Shown: piece by piece, positions 16,844 to 23,315 of the stretch | How positions within the stretch are numbered: position 1 is the first letter of the stretch | Layout: every line of letters starts with the position of its first letter | DNA from: Sphingobium sp. Cam5-1 | GTDB lineage: Bacteria; Pseudomonadota; Alphaproteobacteria; Sphingomonadales; Sphingomonadaceae | Reading direction: 5' to 3' | DNA: 64,000 nucleotides | Assembly (NCBI RefSeq): GCF_015693305.1 | Contig: NZ_CP065138.1 | Location: 1,984,001-2,048,000, forward strand | The notes under the pieces: model-generated | What the model saw: only the letters and a program-made list of their open reading frames with translations | What the model was told of the DNA's origin: nothing | Database searches by the model: none | Program-made: the position numbers and the translations under genes

Positions 16844-17922
16844 GCTGCGAGCCTCCCGTCCTGCGGGGCTTGGCGTTCGCCAGTGCCGCCTTGGGTGGCC
16901 TCGGCCTGAACCGCCTCGACCTGCGCGGCGGCGTGCTTCGCCAGCAGCCAGTCGGCGGCCTTGCTGGCCGCGCTTGCGGCGCGGAAGATCGCGCGATTAT
17001 CCTCGCGCAGCACGTCCAGCCAGTTCGCCAGATAGTCGGCATGGCGGACGGTCGGTACGATACCGAGCGCGGCGCAGAGGAAAGCCGATCCCATTTCGGC
17101 GATCAGTTCCTCGCGGGCATAGTCCTTGGTGCCAAAGCCGGTGGTGAGATTGCGCGCCAGCCGTGAAGCGTGGCCGGTCGCGTGGGTCAGTTCGTGCAGG
17201 CAGGTGCGGTAATAATTGATCTGCTCGAAGAAGGCCGGTTGTGCGGGAACCTGTACATAATCATGCGCCGGGACATAGAAGGCGCGGTCGCCCCCGACGC
17301 GGAAATCGATGCCGCTTGCTGCGATCACTTCCTCGGCGACCGGCACGATCTGGCGCTCGGGCAAGGGGATCGGATCGGGGGCGAGGCCGGGGCGCAGCCC
17401 TTCGCATTGGGCGACGTTGAACACGGTGAAGCGTTTCAGGAACGGAATGGTCTTGGCGTCGCCGCCGGTTTCGACGGCGCGCGCCTTCTCGGCCTCGGGG
17501 GTGAAGCGGTCGGCATAGACGACGGTCGTGCCGCGCTCGCCCTTGCGAACGCAGCCGCCCGCTTCCAGCGCCTGCTTGAAGGTCAACCAGCCCTGCGAGG
17601 GATAGCCATGCTCGATGACCGCACCCCACAGGATCAGGACATTGACGCCCGAATAGCGCCGCGCGGTCAGCGCATTGCGCGGCAGACCGGGACCGATCGC
17701 GCTACCGCCCGCGTCGGGCTGGCCCCATGGCTGAACCCACGGGAAGCGGCCTGCCTCAAGCTCGCCGATGATCCGCGCCGTCACCTCGTCATAAAGGTTC
17801 GCGCGGTTCGTCTCGGTCCCGCTGCTTTCCGTCCGGGTCTTGGCCGGGACCGGCTTTCCGCCCTTGTTCGCTTGGGGTTTGCGGCCCTTGCCGGACACGC
17901 GATGGCCAGTGGAAGCACACAT
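16840..17922 (-). CDS. ardC: ArdC-type antirestriction protein (zincin-like)
   Basis: 360 residues. After a basic N-terminal tail, an ArdC N-terminal domain (NLYDEVTARIIGELEAG, then WGQPDAGGSAIGPGLPRNA) leads to a metalloprotease-like domain with HELTHATGH near residue 255 and the EELIAEMGSA helix after it. ArdC proteins bind single-stranded DNA and protect incoming transferred DNA from restriction in the recipient. The gene is first in a two-gene leftward unit with DUF2958. This is a strong marker that the region belongs to a conjugative element. Confidence 0.9.
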   Translation of the reverse strand: MCASTGHRVSGKGRKPQANKGGKPVPAKTRTESSGTETNRANLYDEVTARIIGELEAGRFPWVQPWGQPDAGGSAIGPGLPRNALTARRYSGVNVLILWGAVIEHGYPSQGWLTFKQALEAGGCVRKGERGTTVVYADRFTPEAEKARAVETGGDAKTIPFLKRFTVFNVAQCEGLRPGLAPDPIPLPERQIVPVAEEVIAASGIDFRVGGDRAFYVPAHDYVQVPAQPAFFEQINYYRTCLHELTHATGHASRLARNLTTGFGTKDYAREELIAEMGSAFLCAALGIVPTVRHADYLANWLDVLREDNRAIFRAASAASKAADWLLAKHAAAQVEAVQAEATQGGTGERQAPQDGRLAA

Positions 17923-18375
17923 CGTTCACCTCCTCAAACCACCCCAAAACCAGCATGGCCTCCCCGAAAAGCGGGGGTGGGCGGCAGGATGCGACCGGAA
18001 AGGCCCGCCGCGAGCGGCGCCTGCACCCAAGCCGGGGCCCCGTCGCGCCAGCGATGGGGTGGCGCAGGGCCGGAACGACAGTGGAGGAGCCGGTCCCGAG
18101 CGCAGCCGAGGGCCGGCTTGCCGGCGACGCGGGCGGGCCTAGCAGGGAGCGCCGCCCACCCGCGCTTGACCGGGAGAGGCCGCCAACAGCGCCGCCGCGC
18201 GTCCGCGCGGCGGCCGCGTCAAGGACGGGCGCAGCCCGTCCGCCCGCGCCAGACGATCGTTACCGACAGGACGAGACCCGGTGAAAGCCGGGGCTCGGTG
18301 GCGAAGGCGACGGAAAGCCATTGACGTGGCCGAGCCATAGAGCGCGGTCGCGCCGTCAGGCGCGAGGCGCCCAGA
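17923..18375. other. Gene-free GC-rich stretch
   Basis: About 450 bp, very rich in G and C, with only shadow frames. It separates the ArdC operon's upstream side from the 3' end of the DUF2285 gene. It may hold the ArdC promoter and the DUF2285 terminator, but I cannot point to either. Confidence 0.35.
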
Positions 18376-19020
18376 TCAGTCTCGATCGTTGCACAGGTCT
18401 TCACCGTCACGCTGCAGCTTGTCCGGCAATCGCACATGCCGCCGCATCAAATCGCGATATCCGCCCTGCGCCAGAGCCTTCGCCTCGCGCACCAGCCGGC
18501 GGATCCGCGAACGCAGCGAGTCGGAACGGTCGTTCCAGTCCTCGGTTACGCGCGCCTCGCCGAACAGCACGGCGCCGATTTCGCGCTGGCTTGCACCGTC
18601 GGCCAGCGCGTCGTGGACACGCAGCAACCGGATACCGCGGTCGACCCAGGGATCATGCGGAAACAGCGTGCGGGCGAAGTGGCGATGGCGATACAGGTGG
18701 AGAAGACGGCGCAGCGGCAGGATGCCCGCCTCGGCGCTGCCGAGCCCATTCAGCCGATAGTGGAGATGGACCAACGTCTCACCCGCCAGCCGGCCTTGCG
18801 CGACATCGAGACGGATATGATGGTGGCCGTCCGAGAGGACGGCATGGTCACGTCCTCCCGAATCGGTGACGACGGTCAGCCAAGATGCGACCCGCTGCAG
18901 ATCGAGGCCATCGGGATCGGCGCGATCGGTCGGGATCGCTGCAACGCAGAGGGTCGCGGGATCGAGATCGGCATGCCAGATGATCCGTGCCTCGGGTGCC
19001 GACCGGGCCGGATCTTCAGC
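18376..19020 (-). CDS. DUF2285 portion of a frameshifted DUF6499/DUF2285 gene
   Basis: The frame encodes a DUF2285-type protein: RIIWHADLDPATLCVAAIP, a central HHHIRLDVAQGRL block, then LLHLYRHRHFARTLFPHD and a C-terminal HTH-like RVHDALADGASQREIGAVLFG. It has no plausible start codon of its own near 19020. The homologous sequence continues from the DUF6499-like frame at 19016-19252 after a +1 shift at about 19021. Either the gene is broken by one inserted base, or frameshifting joins the parts. Proteins of this kind are element-encoded and may be regulators; the role is unproven. Confidence 0.65.
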   Translation of the reverse strand, partial: AEDPARSAPEARIIWHADLDPATLCVAAIPTDRADPDGLDLQRVASWLTVVTDSGGRDHAVLSDGHHHIRLDVAQGRLAGETLVHLHYRLNGLGSAEAGILPLRRLLHLYRHRHFARTLFPHDPWVDRGIRLLRVHDALADGASQREIGAVLFGEARVTEDWNDRSDSLRSRIRRLVREAKALAQGGYRDLMRRHVRLPDKLQRDGEDLCNDRD

Positions 19021-19252
19021 GAAAGTGCAGCCCCCACACGCGCGGATCGGCGCTGCCGCGGGTGATGCTGCTTGCCTGGGCGTACCAGGCGATATAGTCG
19101 GGGTCGCGACGCAGCCACTCCCACATGAGGCCGGCACGATCGATCCCGCGCAGACGCGCATAAGCGGTGCTCTCGCGCCACACCCGCAGCAGCGTCACGG
19201 GCTGGAACCCGCGAAAAGCGCGGCGACGCGCATGTTGCATCGCACAAGACAA
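19016..19252 (-). CDS. DUF6499-like N-terminal portion of the same gene
   Basis: A 78-residue frame with LRGIDRAGLMWEWLRRDPDY, then IAWYAQAS and WGLHFR just before the stop. WEWLRRDPDY is the signature of DUF6499, which normally precedes DUF2285. The stop TGA follows WGLHFR directly, and the DUF2285 frame picks up one base off (AEDPARS). If intact by frameshifting, the whole protein would be about 290 residues. Upstream lies the divergent luxR region. Confidence 0.6.
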   Translation of the reverse strand: MSCAMQHARRRAFRGFQPVTLLRVWRESTAYARLRGIDRAGLMWEWLRRDPDYIAWYAQASSITRGSADPRVWGLHFR

Positions 19253-19407
19253 CTTCTGCGCGCCTGCCCAACATGATATGACACTTCCATGACAGGAGTC
19301 GCCCGGCGACGGCTTGAGGCCCCGCCGCCTGGCCCACAGGACGAAGGAAGGGCGATCGCCGGAATCCGGGCGCCACGAGACCCCGCCGACGGTCGCGACA
19401 GGACCAG

Positions 19408-20181
19408 ATGCCTTTTTCGGGCATGGCGATGCAGCTTGCGCGCATCGTCGAAACGGTCGAAAGCACCGACGACCTTGCGGCGGCCATGGCCGCCATCAGC
19501 GTGGAACTGGGCTTTCAGTATTTCGCGCTCAGCCATCATGTCGATGTCGCCGCTGCCGGTGACGCGGCCATTCGTCTGCATAATTATCCCAAGCGCTGGG
19601 CGGACTATTATGACGAGAACGCTCTGGGCGTGAGCGATCCGGTGCACCGCGCCAGCCATGTCACCAGCATCGGCTTTCCCTGGTCGCAGATGGCGGCGAT
19701 GATTCCGCTGACGCCGGGCGATCATCGTATCCTGGCGCTCGGGAGAGTGCAGGGCATCGGCGACGGCTTCACTGTCCCGGCTCATGTTCCGGGCGAAGCG
19801 CGCGGTTCCTGCTCCTTTGCGAGCGAGGCGGGACGGCCGCTTCCGCAGGCCATGCTGCCGCTGGCGCAGCTCGCCGGTAATTTCGCCTTCGAAGCGGCGC
19901 GCCGGCTCTGGATAGGACGTGGCGGGCATCTGCTCCGGCGCGGCCCGGTCCTGACCGACCGCCAGCGCGACTGCGTGCTGTGGGTCGCGCGCGGCAAGGG
20001 CGACTGGGAAATCAGCCGTATCCTGGGGATCAGCGAGGAGACGGTGGCCAGGCATATCAAGCAGGCCTGCGCGCGCTATGGTGTGAACAAGCGGACATTG
20101 CTGGTGATCCGGACGCTGTTCGACGGAACGCTCACTTTCTCGGATATCTTCCGCCGTCGCTATGCCCCTTTTCGGGCATAG
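19408..20181 (+). CDS. LuxR-family autoinducer-binding regulator
   Basis: A 257-residue quorum-sensing regulator. The N-terminal acyl-homoserine-lactone domain keeps the residues that line the TraR/LuxR pocket: Trp64, Tyr68, Asp77-Pro78, Trp92 and Gly120. The C-terminal HTH (LTDRQRDCVLWVARGKGDWE, then ETVARHIKQACARYG) is a normal GerE-type domain. I chose the ATG at 19408 (AGGA five bases upstream). A lux-box-like palindrome overlaps its stop codon, and a related sequence overlaps its start. luxI follows 57 bp downstream. It probably activates luxI and the genes behind it when signal accumulates; autorepression through the start-site copy is possible. Confidence 0.9.
   Translation: MPFSGMAMQLARIVETVESTDDLAAAMAAISVELGFQYFALSHHVDVAAAGDAAIRLHNYPKRWADYYDENALGVSDPVHRASHVTSIGFPWSQMAAMIPLTPGDHRILALGRVQGIGDGFTVPAHVPGEARGSCSFASEAGRPLPQAMLPLAQLAGNFAFEAARRLWIGRGGHLLRRGPVLTDRQRDCVLWVARGKGDWEISRILGISEETVARHIKQACARYGVNKRTLLVIRTLFDGTLTFSDIFRRRYAPFRA
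19409..19424. promoter_or_regulatory. Imperfect lux-box-like repeat at the luxR start
   Basis: The 17 bases ATGCCTTTTTCGGGCAT from 19408 have inverted ATGCC and GGCAT ends and share the TTTTCGGGCAT half with the better palindrome at 20161-20180. It overlaps the chosen luxR start codon, so LuxR binding here would block luxR expression. The spacing is one base shorter than in the good site, so confidence is low. Confidence 0.3.
20161..20180. promoter_or_regulatory. Candidate lux box upstream of luxI
   Basis: TATGCCCCTTTTCGGGCATA is a 20-bp dyad with perfect 7-bp arms, the length typical of LuxR-binding sites. Its centre is about 69 bp before the luxI start. That fits a site near -42 with a transcription start some 25-30 bp before the ATG. 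It overlaps the last codons and stop of luxR. Confidence 0.55.
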
Positions 20182-20238
20182 CCGGGAGACCGGCATTTCG
20201 CCGACCCTCGGCCGATCACGGCCAAGGGAGCAAGAGCC

Positions 20239-20856
20239 ATGCTGCATATCCTGCAATCCGCACCGCCCTCCACGTCGGACGCGGTGCTGCGCGCGATGTT
20301 CGCCGCGCGCAAGTCGGTCTTCGTCGACCTGCTCAAATGGGACGTCCCGGTCCTCGAGGACCGCTATAAAGTCGACCAGTTCGACGACCTCAATGCGACC
20401 TATCTGATCCTTACCGAGCCCGATGGATCGCATCTGGGCTCGGCGCGCCTGCTGCCGACCGTGCGCCCGCACATCCTCGACAGTCTCTACCCGGATCTCT
20501 GCGAGGAGGCGCCGCCGCGCGCGCCGGACATTTTCGAGATTACCCGCTTCTGTCTCGACCGCCGCTTGCGGGCACCCGAGCGCCGCGCGGTGCGCGATAC
20601 GCTGGTGACCGCACTGGTCGATCATGCGCTGGACCACGGCATCACCGCCTATAGCGCGATCGCTGAAATGGGCTGGTTCCAGCAGATCCTGGCCTTCGGC
20701 TGGCGCTGCCGTCCGCTCGGGTTGCCGCGACACGTCGATGGCGCGATGCTGGCCGGGCTGCGCATCGATATCGCTTCCGACACGCCGGGCCTGCTCGCCG
20801 CCGCAGGCATCCACCCGGCGGCGACAATCGGCGACGGCCGGCGCATCGCAGCCTGA
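20239..20856 (+). CDS. LuxI-family acyl-homoserine-lactone synthase
   Basis: A 205-residue autoinducer synthase that would make an N-acyl-homoserine lactone from S-adenosylmethionine and an acyl donor. All eight landmark residues of the family are present at near-canonical positions: Arg24, Phe28, Trp34, Asp46, Asp49, Arg70, Glu100 and Arg103 (in FEITRF). The acyl chain cannot be predicted. It lies 57 bp after luxR and 17 bp before the dioxygenase-like gene on the same strand, with the candidate lux box upstream, the usual positive-feedback layout. Confidence 0.92.
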   Translation: MLHILQSAPPSTSDAVLRAMFAARKSVFVDLLKWDVPVLEDRYKVDQFDDLNATYLILTEPDGSHLGSARLLPTVRPHILDSLYPDLCEEAPPRAPDIFEITRFCLDRRLRAPERRAVRDTLVTALVDHALDHGITAYSAIAEMGWFQQILAFGWRCRPLGLPRHVDGAMLAGLRIDIASDTPGLLAAAGIHPAATIGDGRRIAA

Positions 20857-20873
20857 GCGAAGGGAGGACGACA

Positions 20874-21752
20874 ATGATCGACATGCCCGACCTTTCCGGC
20901 GAGATCGCCCGCCGCGCGCGCGACCTCCTCGACCATGGCTGGTGCATCCTCCCCGATGCCCTGCCGCCTGCGCAGATTCGCGCGCTCGATGATGAACTGG
21001 CAGGTGATTTCGCCGCGACGCCCTTCGGCCAGGGCGGCTTCTATGGCAGCACGACCAAGCGGTTCGGCCGCCTGCTCAAACGAACGCCGCGGGCCGCCGC
21101 ACTGGTCCAGCACCAGTGCATTCTCGGTATTGTCGAGGCCGTGCTCGCGCCTTGGTGCGAGTGTATCCAGCTCAATACGACCCAGGCGATCGCGGTCCAT
21201 CCCGGCGCGCCGGCGCAATTGCCGCACCGCGACCAGGATATGTGGCGCGGACCGGTGGGCGAGATCGAATATCTCGTCAACGTGATGTGGCCGCTCACCG
21301 AGTTCACGGCCGAGAACGGCGCCACACGCCTTTGGGCAGGCAGCCACGGCGTCCATGCCCTGACCGAGGTGGACGGTGTTCCTTTCGCCGCCGGGATGCG
21401 ACCCGGTGCGGCGCTCCTGTTCCTGGGATCGACGCTTCACGGTGCCGGGGCGAACCGCACGCGAGACGTGCGGCGCGGGATCGTGATCGGCTATTCGCTG
21501 GGCTGGCTCAAGCCTTATGAGAATCAATGGCTGGCCTATCCGCCGGAAGTCGCGCGCGCATTTCCGCGCGATCTGGCCGCGCTGGCCGGATACCGCCAGC
21601 ATCGGCCCAATCTCGGCAATTTCGAGGGACAATGTCCTTCGGTGCTGCTGGGTGCGCACGCGGTCCGGCCGCTGGGGGCCGTCGATGCGCTGAGGCCCGA
21701 CCAGCAGGCTCTGCTCGAAGCCTACATGCGAGGGCAGCGAGAGGCGCCATGA
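20874..21752 (+). CDS. Phytanoyl-CoA dioxygenase-like Fe(II)/2-oxoglutarate oxygenase
   Basis: 292 residues with the iron-binding triad His118-x-Asp120 (LPHRDQD) and His189 (STLHGAG), and Arg201 placed to hold 2-oxoglutarate. The family hydroxylates acyl-CoAs or many small natural products. A phyH-like gene next to luxI is, from memory, a recurrent sphingomonad arrangement. It starts 17 bp after luxI and overlaps the GntR-like gene by four bases. Possible roles are hydroxylating an acyl donor or signal, or modifying the lasso peptide made by the genes downstream; the sequence cannot decide. Confidence 0.8.
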   Translation: MIDMPDLSGEIARRARDLLDHGWCILPDALPPAQIRALDDELAGDFAATPFGQGGFYGSTTKRFGRLLKRTPRAAALVQHQCILGIVEAVLAPWCECIQLNTTQAIAVHPGAPAQLPHRDQDMWRGPVGEIEYLVNVMWPLTEFTAENGATRLWAGSHGVHALTEVDGVPFAAGMRPGAALLFLGSTLHGAGANRTRDVRRGIVIGYSLGWLKPYENQWLAYPPEVARAFPRDLAALAGYRQHRPNLGNFEGQCPSVLLGAHAVRPLGAVDALRPDQQALLEAYMRGQREAP

Positions 21753-22357
21753 ATGCAGGGTCGACCGCCGAACGGGTCCATGAGGCGCTGCGCGCGCAGA
21801 TCATGAGCCGCGAGTTCCGGCCGGGTGACAGGCTCGACCCGGCGCTGCTCGCCGCGCCTCTGGCTTCCAGCGTCACACCCGTGCGCGACGCGCTCCACAG
21901 ACTCACCGGCGAGGGGCTGGTGGAGACCCGCACTGCCGGCGGCTTTCATGTCCCGGCGATGGATGAACCGGGTCTGGAGGATCTCTATGACTGGTCGGCC
22001 GAACTGCTGCTGCTGGCGATCCGGGCATGGCCAGGCCCGGCCACACCGCCGCCCCTCGGCGATATCCCGGACGACGCGGCTCTGGCCAACCGGACTGCGG
22101 CGATGTTTCTGGCCATCGCCCGCCATTCGGCCAATCGCGAGCACGCACTTGCCGTCGACCGGCTCAACGCCCGCCTTCATGCCGTTCGGACCGTCGAAGA
22201 GCATGTACTCGACGGGGCCGGCGCCGAACTGGAGGCGCTGTGGCTGGCCGTCCGGACCGCCGAACGCAAGGACCTGAAAACCCTATGCCGCAGCTATCAT
22301 CGCCGCCGCCGCAGGGCCGCAGCCGATATCGTGCGCGCCGTCTATCGGGCTGGCTGA
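21749..22357 (+). CDS. GntR-family transcriptional regulator
   Basis: About 202 residues from the ATG at 21749, which overlaps the dioxygenase stop as ATGA; the longer open frame upstream is overlap only. The N-terminal GntR winged helix is clear: AERVHEALRAQIMSREFRPG, then SVTPVRDALHRLTGEGLVE. The C-terminal domain (residues about 80-200) is helical like FadR/FCD ligand-binding domains but shorter and Arg-rich at the end. It sits between the quorum-sensing genes and the lasso precursor and may control the lasso promoter, which would lie in the 122 bp after it. Confidence 0.8.
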   Translation: MNAGSTAERVHEALRAQIMSREFRPGDRLDPALLAAPLASSVTPVRDALHRLTGEGLVETRTAGGFHVPAMDEPGLEDLYDWSAELLLLAIRAWPGPATPPPLGDIPDDAALANRTAAMFLAIARHSANREHALAVDRLNARLHAVRTVEEHVLDGAGAELEALWLAVRTAERKDLKTLCRSYHRRRRRAAADIVRAVYRAG

Positions 22358-22479
22358 CACCGGCCGCCGCACTGGCCCGCCAAACAAAATCGATATAGAA
22401 TCCATATAAAGTTCGGATAGCCAGTCGCGCTCCATAGTCTGCCATGGCTGCATTTCGCAGCAGGACGAAGGAGTGCATC

Positions 22480-22599
22480 ATGGAACGTGAAGACGATGTG
22501 ATCGAACTCGGTACCGCGAGCGTCGAAACCAAGGGCGGCGCGGGCCTGGTCATCGATGCCAAGAACGGCCAGCAGCCTTTCGGCATTGCCGAAGACTGA
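22480..22599 (+). CDS. Lasso-peptide precursor (A gene)
   Basis: A 39-codon gene with an AAGGAG site seven bases before the ATG. The leader is 18 residues (MEREDDVIELGTASVETK). Thr17 is the penultimate leader residue, the hallmark recognised by lasso proteases. The core begins with Gly19 and has Asp at core position 8 (GGAGLVID), so an 8-residue Gly1-Asp8 macrolactam is expected. A 13-residue tail follows, starting AKNGQ and ending AED, with Phe and Gln residues that could act as plugs. The B and C genes follow directly. The core resembles proteobacterial class II lasso peptides of sphingomonads. The identification rests on sequence pattern plus the neighbouring B and C genes. Confidence 0.88.
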   Translation: MEREDDVIELGTASVETKGGAGLVIDAKNGQQPFGIAED

Positions 22600-22604
22600 C
22601 GGTG

Positions 22605-22636
22605 TCGGCGCGCGGTTCCACGGGATCGCGCGCCGA
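22605..22636 (+). promoter_or_regulatory. Stem-loop between lasso A and B genes
   Basis: TCGGCGCGCG at 22605-22614 and CGCGCGCCGA at 22627-22636 form a perfect 10-bp GC-rich stem with a 12-base loop. It sits in the 53-bp gap between precursor and protease genes. Such hairpins can protect the precursor message and reduce read-through, giving more precursor than enzyme. No U-run follows, so it is not a full terminator. Confidence 0.55.
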
Positions 22637-22652
22637 TCTTCGGGCTTCGATC

Positions 22653-23315
22653 ATGGGCTTCTCCTTGCGCGACGGCATCTCCTTCTGCCGCGTCGGCGAC
22701 CGGACCATCTTCCTCGACATTCTGGCTGACCGGTATTTCTGTCTGTCGCAGGCCGCCGAGCGTAGCTTCATGGATCTCGTGGAAAGCGGTGCCCAGCAAG
22801 AGGACGAACATCTGCGGGGGCTGGTTGCGCGCGGTCTGCTGATCCCATCATCATCTTCAGCTGCACCTCACCCAGGCGGCCCGGTCCGGGTGCCGCAGGC
22901 AAGCATGCTGGACCTGAGCCTTCCTCCGCCGGGCTTCACCGGGACAATCAGCGCCTTGTCCTGCCTGGCTGCGGCCCGCCTGCGATTGAAGATGGCGGGT
23001 TTCGGCCGGACGCTTTCCTGGTTGTCCGCCCGCAAGGCGCGGTTGCCACGCTCCAGGGCGATACCGGACGGGCAGGCCGATCGGATCGCGGCCGGTTTTG
23101 CCTCGGCGGCACGCTTTTCCAGCCAGTTCGACAATTGCCTTGCCCATTCGATAGCGATGGCATCGCACATGATTGCGAAAGGATTGCTGCCGCAGGTTGT
23201 GCTGGGTGTGCAACTCGGGCCGTTCTCGGCCCATTGCTGGGTCCAGTATGGCGACCGGCTCGTCAACGACCGCTTCGACATGGTTCGCACCTTCACGCCG
23301 ATACTGGTCATCTGA
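22653..23315 (+). CDS. Lasso-peptide B protein: fused B1 (PqqD-like) and B2 (leader protease)
   Basis: 220 residues from the ATG at 22653 (MGFSLRDGISFCRVGDRTI); a GTG at 22602 is possible, but the family starts at this Met. Residues about 1-75 are PqqD-like and would bind the leader. Residues about 95-220 are the transglutaminase-like cysteine protease that removes the leader, with Cys162 (FDNCLAH), His194 (FSAHCWVQ) and Asp206 (LVNDRFD) as the likely triad. B1 and B2 are often separate genes in other phyla; the fused form is usual in proteobacterial clusters. The stop overlaps the C-gene start by one base (TGATG), so the two are coupled. Confidence 0.9.
   Translation: MGFSLRDGISFCRVGDRTIFLDILADRYFCLSQAAERSFMDLVESGAQQEDEHLRGLVARGLLIPSSSSAAPHPGGPVRVPQASMLDLSLPPPGFTGTISALSCLAAARLRLKMAGFGRTLSWLSARKARLPRSRAIPDGQADRIAAGFASAARFSSQFDNCLAHSIAMASHMIAKGLLPQVVLGVQLGPFSAHCWVQYGDRLVNDRFDMVRTFTPILVI

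Noticed and set aside
19195..20874. A 559-codon leftward open frame antisense to luxR and luxI
   Set aside because: It is the GC-driven mirror of well-supported genes, with no ribosome site and low-complexity Arg/His-rich translation.
22447..22461. Inverted repeat GCTGC-ATTTC-GCAGC just before the lasso precursor, considered as a second lux box
   Set aside because: It is only 15 bp, shares little with the site at 20161-20180 and lies within about 20-30 bp of the start codon, too close for a LuxR-activated promoter.
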